Under the pieces are notes generated by a model. That model made no database searches. It was not told the origin of the DNA and was given only the letters and a program-made list of their open reading frames with translations. From Telmatactis stephensoni (lineage: Eukaryota; Cnidaria; Anthozoa; Actiniaria; Isophelliidae): a DNA stretch of 64,000 bases. A program made the position numbers and the translations under genes. Location: contig JALIZF010001645.1 in the NCBI GenBank assembly GCA_029948255.1, forward strand, positions 62,001-126,000, given 5' to 3'. Each line of letters opens with the position of its first letter. The stretch's first letter is position 1. Of the stretch, positions 58,042-64,000 are shown piece after piece.

Positions 58042-59010
58042 ATGGAAAACAATTCTACCTCTCAGGGTCCAAGAAACGAGATAGCAGTGGCGGTAATGAG
58101 TTGTGGTGTAATAACTATTGCAATTTTAATCTTCACCGGGAACTCGTTAATCATAGCTTCAGTATCGCTGAATAGAAGACTACAAACACGGACAAGTGCA
58201 TTTATTACGAGTTTGGCCGTGTGTGACCTTCTCATCGGCCTCATTGTTGCCCCTCTTATAATCGTTTCCAATGTCCTTGGTCCAGAAATGGAATCAAGCC
58301 AGGGGCTTGCATACTGCCATGCTACCATAGCTGTCGCCGTATCTTTGATGTTCAACGCAGTAGCTAATCTTGGAGCAGTTAGCCTCGATCGATATTTAGC
58401 GATAATGAAGCCTTTGCGGTATAAAATTATAATGCGAAGAAGAGTAATGGCAGGAATTATAACATCCATATGGGTTTTCTCGACGTTTTTTGGTTTTGTA
58501 CCATATACAGGCTGGAGGAAAGTCATTCCCAGAACCACAGGGATATACTGCCAAGTCTCCTTAAATCTCCATCGAGACTACATCATTACAATTTGTACGC
58601 TTGCCACACTTCCATCTATTTTCATGCTGACTTCTTATTATAGAATTTTCAAAACTGCACGAATGCACTCAAGTCGAATAAGTGCGGCTGCAAATAGTAT
58701 CGCGCTCAATTACTCCAACACTGTTTCTGCTGCTACTTTAATCAAAGAAACAAAAGCAACCAAAATGGTTGCGTTGGTACTTGGATCCTTTATCGTATTC
58801 TGGACTCCTCTGTTCGTAATCATGCTACTTGACATCGTTAAAGAAAGATATGTGAACTCATACATTTATGCCGGAGCAGTTATGTTTGCTACAATCAATT
58901 CGGCGCTAAATCCCGGTATCTACGCTGCAATGAACAGAGAATTTCGTAGCACATTTGTGTGTCTACTTAAGTGTAAGCGCCCTGTACGAATTGCACCTGT
59001 GCCTCATTGA
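58042..59010 (+). CDS. Class A (rhodopsin-like) GPCR, intronless, 322 aa
   Basis: Seven-transmembrane cell-surface receptor that activates G proteins. The single open frame starts MENNSTSQGPRN (an N-glycosylation site, NNST) and ends in a short basic tail. Visible landmarks: GN in TM1, LAVCD in TM2 (D2.50), a cysteine at the top of TM3 paired with GIYC in loop 2, DRY as LDRYLAI, W in TM4, P and Y in TM5, FWTP in TM6, and NPGIY in TM7, followed by AMNREFRS (helix 8) and tail cysteines that could be palmitoylated. Counting back from DRY puts Ala at 3.32, so the aspartate that binds amines is absent and an aminergic ligand is unlikely. Overall it resembles adenosine/melanocortin-type or cnidarian-specific orphan receptors; the ligand is unknown. 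Confidence 0.92.
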   Translation: MENNSTSQGPRNEIAVAVMSCGVITIAILIFTGNSLIIASVSLNRRLQTRTSAFITSLAVCDLLIGLIVAPLIIVSNVLGPEMESSQGLAYCHATIAVAVSLMFNAVANLGAVSLDRYLAIMKPLRYKIIMRRRVMAGIITSIWVFSTFFGFVPYTGWRKVIPRTTGIYCQVSLNLHRDYIITICTLATLPSIFMLTSYYRIFKTARMHSSRISAAANSIALNYSNTVSAATLIKETKATKMVALVLGSFIVFWTPLFVIMLLDIVKERYVNSYIYAGAVMFATINSALNPGIYAAMNREFRSTFVCLLKCKRPVRIAPVPH

Positions 59011-60047
59011 TTAACTGAAAATGCAAACAAGCAACAATATCACTGCCGATCTGCCAGGAAGCACTCAATGCTCTCATTGAGCTTTTCCACCAGAAAGTTT
59101 TCATTATGACTAAGCCTTTAAAACTAAAAAGACTTGAAACTATTTTACTTATGATATATCTGAAAGAGAAACAAAAATGAGCAAAACGCAAAGAGGAATT
59201 CAGAAGGGGAAAAAGCTTGTATAATTTCTCAACAGATATCCCTTTTTGTCTCTGCAATTTCCTGGCTGGTTTTGTTGTAATGATCCGTGACTATAAAGCG
59301 AAAAGACACCACAAAAAACTACAAGCAAAAAATGATTCTTTCGCTCATGATTTACTAGCATTTTGTTGAACGTATCATCAGAAAACCGGGAAGAATTTAT
59401 CATGCACAATTTTTGCGATTTCAAGTGAGAAAAGTATTCTCCTAAAGTCATTCGTGTTTGGATTATCGGCCAAAAAAAGCCATTAAGTACTGAATACAAA
59501 AGTGTTTAAAATTCAGTCTTAAGCCTGTGAAGATGTCATGCATGTTTAATAACATGGCAAAATGTAATTATTTTTAATTTCAAGACATAAACCTTTGACT
59601 TTTCTTGAGATGAAATGCAACCGATGCAGCGACTCTCAGTAAGAGGATGAATTGACCTCTGAGAAAGAAAAGAAATAAAAACAATACATTATCAATAATT
59701 AATGTTCGTAAAAATTGTATATTTATATATTTGTATTATAAGAATTTTCATAAAAACGCTGTCAGTAGTGGCATTTGAAAACATTCATTACGTAGCTTCT
59801 TAACATTGACTCAACCACGACCAAGTCAAACTGAAAACCATCGGATCGTACCATTTTACGATTTTACATGGTAACCTGTTTTGCTTATAAAAAAAACTAG
59901 AAATAATGGTTTATCTAATTAATTTAGAAATGGCATTTTTTTTTTAATTTTAAAACCGTTTCCGGCTGTCACCATGAGAACTAAATAGGCATGATTATTC
60001 ATTCTTGATAAAGAGTTTCGATGCCAGCCGAAATTATTAAATTCAGT
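59011..60047. other. GPCR 3' flank
   Basis: AT-rich. An AATAAA-containing stretch near 59678 (agaaataaaaac) could end the transcript. No gene seen. Confidence 0.35.
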
Positions 60048-60240
60048 CAAGAGACCATAATACTAAGAGAGCGAAGCTCAGTATTGATGTCTGTGCCATG
60101 TTCGTGGCGGCTAGTTTGAATTCTATTGTTTAAGAGCCTTGCGCGCGCGATGGCGAAGTTACTAAAAATAGCCTTAGCCGCCACGAACATGGCACAGACA
60201 TCAATACTGAGCTTCGCTCTCTTAGTATTATGGTCTCTTG
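60048..60240. mobile_element. Foldback with perfect-looking 66-bp arms
   Basis: Left 60048-60113 (caagagaccataatactaag...) and right 60175-60240 are near-exact inverted copies around a 61-bp loop with gccttgcgcgcgcgatggcg. Overlapping ORF is a shadow. Confidence 0.93.
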
Positions 60241-60642
60241 ATTCAGTGTAAAAATGACACCGACACATAGAACAATCAACTTCAATTTAATTCTAAACAT
60301 TAATAATATTATAATTTGGGCATAAATGAATACTAATCATTAGCAAAACTGTGAAAGTTTTGGGAGCCATTTTTACGCAGATGTATAGCCTTTGCAACTG
60401 CGTTGGTCGGCTATAATGAATTCACTTCAACATTGGATTCACCATCTAAATGTCAAAAAAATTTGTTAATCAGTAATGGTCCGACTATTAGAAGTAAGAA
60501 ACCTACAGAAAGGTGTTAATTGTGATATCTTTTAAGCCATCCAATTCATTGGCTGAAACATGAAAATGTGGGGAAGCTGAAATTGGCGTAGAACAATAGA
60601 AAGTTATCTACCTCTTACTCGGACCATTACTTAAATTTAATG

Positions 60643-60687
60643 TTTGAAGGATATAAGTTTGAAGGATATAAGTTTGAAGGATATAAG
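60643..60687. repeat. Three perfect 15-bp tandem copies
   Basis: tttgaaggatataag x3. Confidence 0.95.
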
Positions 60688-61087
60688 TTGAAAAATCAAG
60701 GAATTTTCAAAAATCGAAGTTTGTTTGTATCTCTTGCATAAGTGTAAGTGTTTTCATACAAAATTTCGTTTTTCGAAAATTCGTATCTTCACAGTTTTAC
60801 TGATTTTGATGTGATCTTTCCAGCTATGGTAATTGTTTTTAAGTTCGGGAACTTTTGGAATTACATGAAAAAGCCGTTAGTATGAAATGACTGCAGCAAT
60901 TCACAAAATACGTCATTTACACGTATAAGATTGCAGAATACGTCTTGGTAACAGGTCTTGGTAACAGTCATATTCGCATTCAGCATGAAAAATTAGTTTA
61001 GAATAGTTATGTTTCTAGCCTCTACCCCAAAATGCCTCCAGGTATCTGATTTTTCGAAAATGCGCCTAGTCTAAATTATTGTTTTGA

Positions 61088-61182
61088 GACAGGAAAGAAC
61101 CTCTAGCCGGTTTCGAACCCGGCTCTTTTATCTGCTCATTTGCTTCACAATTCAAGGGTTTTACAACTGCACCACGGGATCG
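61088..61182 (-). repeat. tRNA-like fragment or tRNA-derived SINE
   Basis: On the minus strand GTGGTGCAGTTG lies upstream of a strong B-box GGGTTCGAAACC inside a palindromic agccgg arm. The anticodon arm and acceptor stem do not close convincingly, so a functional tRNA is not claimed. Confidence 0.5.
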
Positions 61183-61442
61183 CGTAATTTGCAAAACAAT
61201 AGATAGCCAATTCACAGGATACACTAGGTTTTTGTCCTCCAAATCTCTTAGTAGACCAGTTAGCCTAGTAGGGTTCAGTCATCTATGGCCTAGGATCCGA
61301 CTGTTTCCTCCATTTTTGACTGAGAAACTCGCTGCGCTCTATCGGATAGCGCGGAAAGGGCCGAAATCTCCATCCTATACGCAACATGCGACGATTCAGC
61401 GATTTGTCTGGATGCATGGTCCGATTTTTGGGGTTTTACATA

Positions 61443-61482
61443 AAATTTTGCGGTAACGGGTTCGAGTCCTTCCTACGCCAAC
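61443..61482 (+). repeat. Possible tRNA 3' half (pseudogene)
   Basis: aacgggttcgagtccttcct then acgcca resembles a T-arm and 3' acceptor strand, but no matching 5' half is seen upstream. Confidence 0.35.
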
Positions 61483-61998
61483 AATTAACTTTTCTTTTTT
61501 TCTTTTTTGTTTTTAATGGACTCTACTGATTTCTCTTCTCTAATTTTTCTTGGCTTAAAATTCAGGTTTCAACAAAGAAAACTACATAAACTCTTTATAT
61601 ATATTAGCTTGATGCTTTCAAATTTTGTGTAATTTAGAAAACACGTACATTCCTTGAAGAAAAATTTTCATTCCACTTTCCAAAAGCCAGTGGGACCTCT
61701 GATACGCATACAAGTCATTCTGAAGCATTCCCTAATCCCAGCCGAGTATGGTGGAAATCCAACCTCCCCTAGCTATCAATATGTTTACGACGAGCCAGGA
61801 GTTCTGGACAATATGAAGGTTCAGTATGACTTATATAAAGTTCTAACGGTATTGAAATATAGTGAAATTGATATAACGTCTTGAAAAATACGCGCGTTTG
61901 GAAAAAATTAGTTAGAAAAATTGTTCCAAAGTGTATTGTCATATGGCGATTAATTTTTTTTTACGCTTGACGGTCAAGTAAAAGAAACTGCATACCTT

Positions 61999-62155
61999 AT
62001 AGCCTTGTGAGACCGGCGCTCGAATATTGTAGTGCTATTTGGGATCCCTTTACTCTCACTAACATTAATAAAGTAGAAATTCTACAAAGTCGTGCTGCAA
62101 GATTTACCATGGGCAATTATGATACAATAGATGCTCAGGTGTGTCAATGATGCTC
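61999..62155 (+). mobile_element. LINE reverse transcriptase C-terminal remnant
   Basis: Reads PYSLVRPALEYCSAIWDPFT, then LTNINKVEILQSRAARF, the post-RT LVRPxLEY and QxRAARF motifs of non-LTR elements. Only about 50 codons remain. Confidence 0.85.
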
Positions 62156-62555
62156 TCAAACCTTGGATGGGCGGCCCCTACAATCTGAATTATAAGCAAA
62201 TCGAAACGATAATATACTGCACCAGAGTTAACTCTGGTATATATGTATAATCAATCAGATCTGAACTCTCGAGTCCCTTGCCTTCCTTTCCAAAATGCTT
62301 GATGACTGATTTCATGTTGCGGTGAGTGATTGATCATGCAAGTTAAACATCAAGTATCGAAATCGAAAGTAACAGGCCTTACGAAGAGAGGTATTTCATG
62401 ATTTAAGAATCATTTTTAAAAATCTTATAGACACTCGCTTTGCTTACGCGTCCATTACGTAACTATGGACGCTTTACCTCTTTTTCCGCTTTCCCACAAC
62501 TGTGCGCACTCGGTTTACAATTCAAGAATCACTTTATTCTGACCTTTAAGCCCTA

Positions 62556-62814
62556 ATTGCCCTATCGCATAATGACGTCACACCAAAACATTCTATTGTT
62601 TTGACGCTAAGGATTATGGTCGCCAGAGGGGATCAGAGTGATTGCATATCAAATAAAATGCAGATGAGCAATCACTGATACATGATACATATTAAAACTC
62701 GATACATTGAAGTTCTACTTCGAAAAGGAATATTAATAGGTCCCAATTTCCACTGTTTCTGAGCATCTATCCCAAATGTAAACAAACTGTGACGTCATTA
62801 TGCGATAGGGCAAT
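62556..62814. mobile_element. MITE with perfect about 26-bp ends and TA target duplication
   Basis: Starts attgccctatcgcataatga and ends with the exact reverse complement, flanked by TA at 62554-62555 and 62815-62816. TA duplication points to Tc1/mariner mobilisation. 259 bp, non-coding. Confidence 0.92.
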
Positions 62815-63348
62815 TACACAACATTACAACTTTTATCCTTTTCAGTTTTCGATGTCACATGGAAATTATACTATGCATGATTGCTTGAAGTTTCAATTAA
62901 TCATGTAATTTAATTTGTTCGCTTTTTTTTATGCCGGCCGACCTTTCACTTCATCAAAAATCATTCACTCTCCGCCCCTCGGACTTCTTGCACCTATTCC
63001 CAAACCATGCACGAAATGTATATTTTGCACTTAAACACTCTTATACGCTTTTAAACTACATGATTGAACTTGTTTATAGGTGTAGATTAAATGTGTATAT
63101 GCATATTTGCACAAACATTAATCCTTCAAAACATAGAAGCTGAGACCAAAATGGACATTGGGAAAATAATTTGTTGATTAGATGATTTTAAAGAAGCGCG
63201 TGGACGGTTTCAAACAGTGACTGAGATAAATTCCTGGTATTCCAAACACAATTATGTAGCGAAATCATAGATAAAAAATATGAAAATCCATTACTAGTGG
63301 ATTATTACTAGTGTACTCAGGAGCCATTTCGGTCTCAGCTTCTAGCAA

Positions 63349-63455
63349 AAGACCATAATACTAAGAGAGCGAAACTCCGTATTGATGTCTGTGCGATGCT
63401 CGCGGCGACTAAGGCCATTTTCCGTAATTTCGCCATCGCGCGCGCAAGGCACTTG
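63349..63455. mobile_element. Partial, rearranged copy of the 60-kb foldback
   Basis: agaccataatactaagagag, the tattgatgtctgtg block and the gcgcgcgcaaggc loop all match 60048-60240, but the loop is in the opposite orientation relative to the left arm and the right arm is absent. Confidence 0.85.
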
Positions 63456-63717
63456 AGGGGTAGCTAATTCCACCAAGACCTTATTTGAGGTAGTGCTTTG
63501 CTCTCTACTTATAATCTTATGTATTTACCTTCATTACAAGAAAACACTAAAAGGATTTTTTGTTGGCTGTTTCATGGGCAGATAGCCGTATCTGAGATGT
63601 TCTTGGGGCCACATTGACTTTTTGAATTCATCATTTTAGCTTCGGACCATCCCGTAACCCTTACTGCCTGAGTACCATGCAACTCCTCCCCTGGGACGTA
63701 CGCATACCGCGCGGTAT

Positions 63718-64000
63718 CTAGCGTTCTACAGTCTGATACTTCTGATTGTGTTCTTCACATAACCACAGCCATTTGTCAAGCTTGTCCACATACGTACCAA
63801 CCAAAGGACCAAAGTCACGCCCGGTTGCTTTAACCTCTAAGAATTGAGAGAGCTCTTTGCGCTGAAGTCCATCCGATACTCTCAGATCTTTCAGATCGTC
63901 GTTGGGTGAGCCAAGAGTCGTCTTTAGGTGAGGGTACTTGTCAAGGTAGCTGTCAAGAAGACCCTGAAGGTCTTTACGGACGGTTTCTGCTGCACTGGCT
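63718..64000 (-). CDS. 3' end of an unrecognised gene (runs off the window)
   Basis: Minus-strand frame open from the window edge to TAG (63720-63718), 93 residues with no methionine. It is hydrophilic and helix-prone: RKDLQGLLDSYLDKYPHL, a short KDLRVSDGLQRKELSQFLEV stretch and WLWLCEEHNQKYQTVER at the end. The codon composition is less AT-rich than its surroundings. No splice acceptor is visible, so the exon continues upstream. I do not recognise the family. Confidence 0.55.
   Translation of the reverse strand, partial: ASAAETVRKDLQGLLDSYLDKYPHLKTTLGSPNDDLKDLRVSDGLQRKELSQFLEVKATGRDFGPLVGTYVDKLDKWLWLCEEHNQKYQTVER

Noticed and set aside
58062..58538. 158-codon minus-strand ORF
   Set aside because: Antisense shadow of the GPCR.

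Overview
This window looks like nuclear DNA of an early-branching animal, most likely a stony coral or close cnidarian relative. The genes are split by GT-AG introns, the products are metazoan (an ADAMTS protease with thrombospondin repeats, a DHHC palmitoyltransferase, a rhodopsin-class receptor), and the AT-rich non-coding DNA is packed with short inverted-repeat elements (MITE-like), LINEs and a tRNA-derived SINE. The species assignment is inference; no rRNA or mitochondrial marker is present.

Layout. 0-2.1 kb: the last two exons of an unrecognised + strand gene whose 5' part lies outside the window. 4.7-9.2 kb: a complete five-exon + strand gene for a ZDHHC4-like S-acyltransferase; its last coding segment has been copied into a tandem array just downstream. 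10-14 kb: no genes, several inverted-repeat elements. 14.7-44.7 kb: one large minus-strand gene for a secreted ADAMTS metalloprotease. I could place 22 coding exons that join in phase, covering signal peptide, prodomain, most of the zinc catalytic domain, disintegrin-like domain, central TSP1, Cys-rich domain, spacer and five C-terminal TSP1 repeats. The exon(s) for the furin site and first strand of the catalytic domain were not found. Its introns hold an apparently intact LINE (1111-aa endonuclease/reverse transcriptase ORF), a second LINE remnant, about 60 copies of a 17-bp minisatellite, a SINE, a poly(A)-tailed retroposed fragment and many foldback elements. 45-58 kb: gene-poor, with duplications, MITEs and foldbacks. 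58.0-59.0 kb: an intronless + strand class A GPCR. 59-63.6 kb: repeats, a LINE fragment and a clean TA-flanked MITE. 63.7-64 kb: the 3' end of an unrecognised minus-strand gene running off the window.

The genes do not form a pathway. The ADAMTS protein would be processed through the secretory pathway and act on extracellular matrix, the DHHC enzyme would lipidate proteins in internal membranes, and the receptor would signal through G proteins at the cell surface. The most unusual features are the ZDHHC4 tail repeat array, the minisatellite that presents an acceptor-like motif in every unit just before an ADAMTS exon, the tail-inverted LINE pair and the very long foldbacks. Exon coordinates come from reading splice signals and codon phase by eye, and no alignment or search was run.
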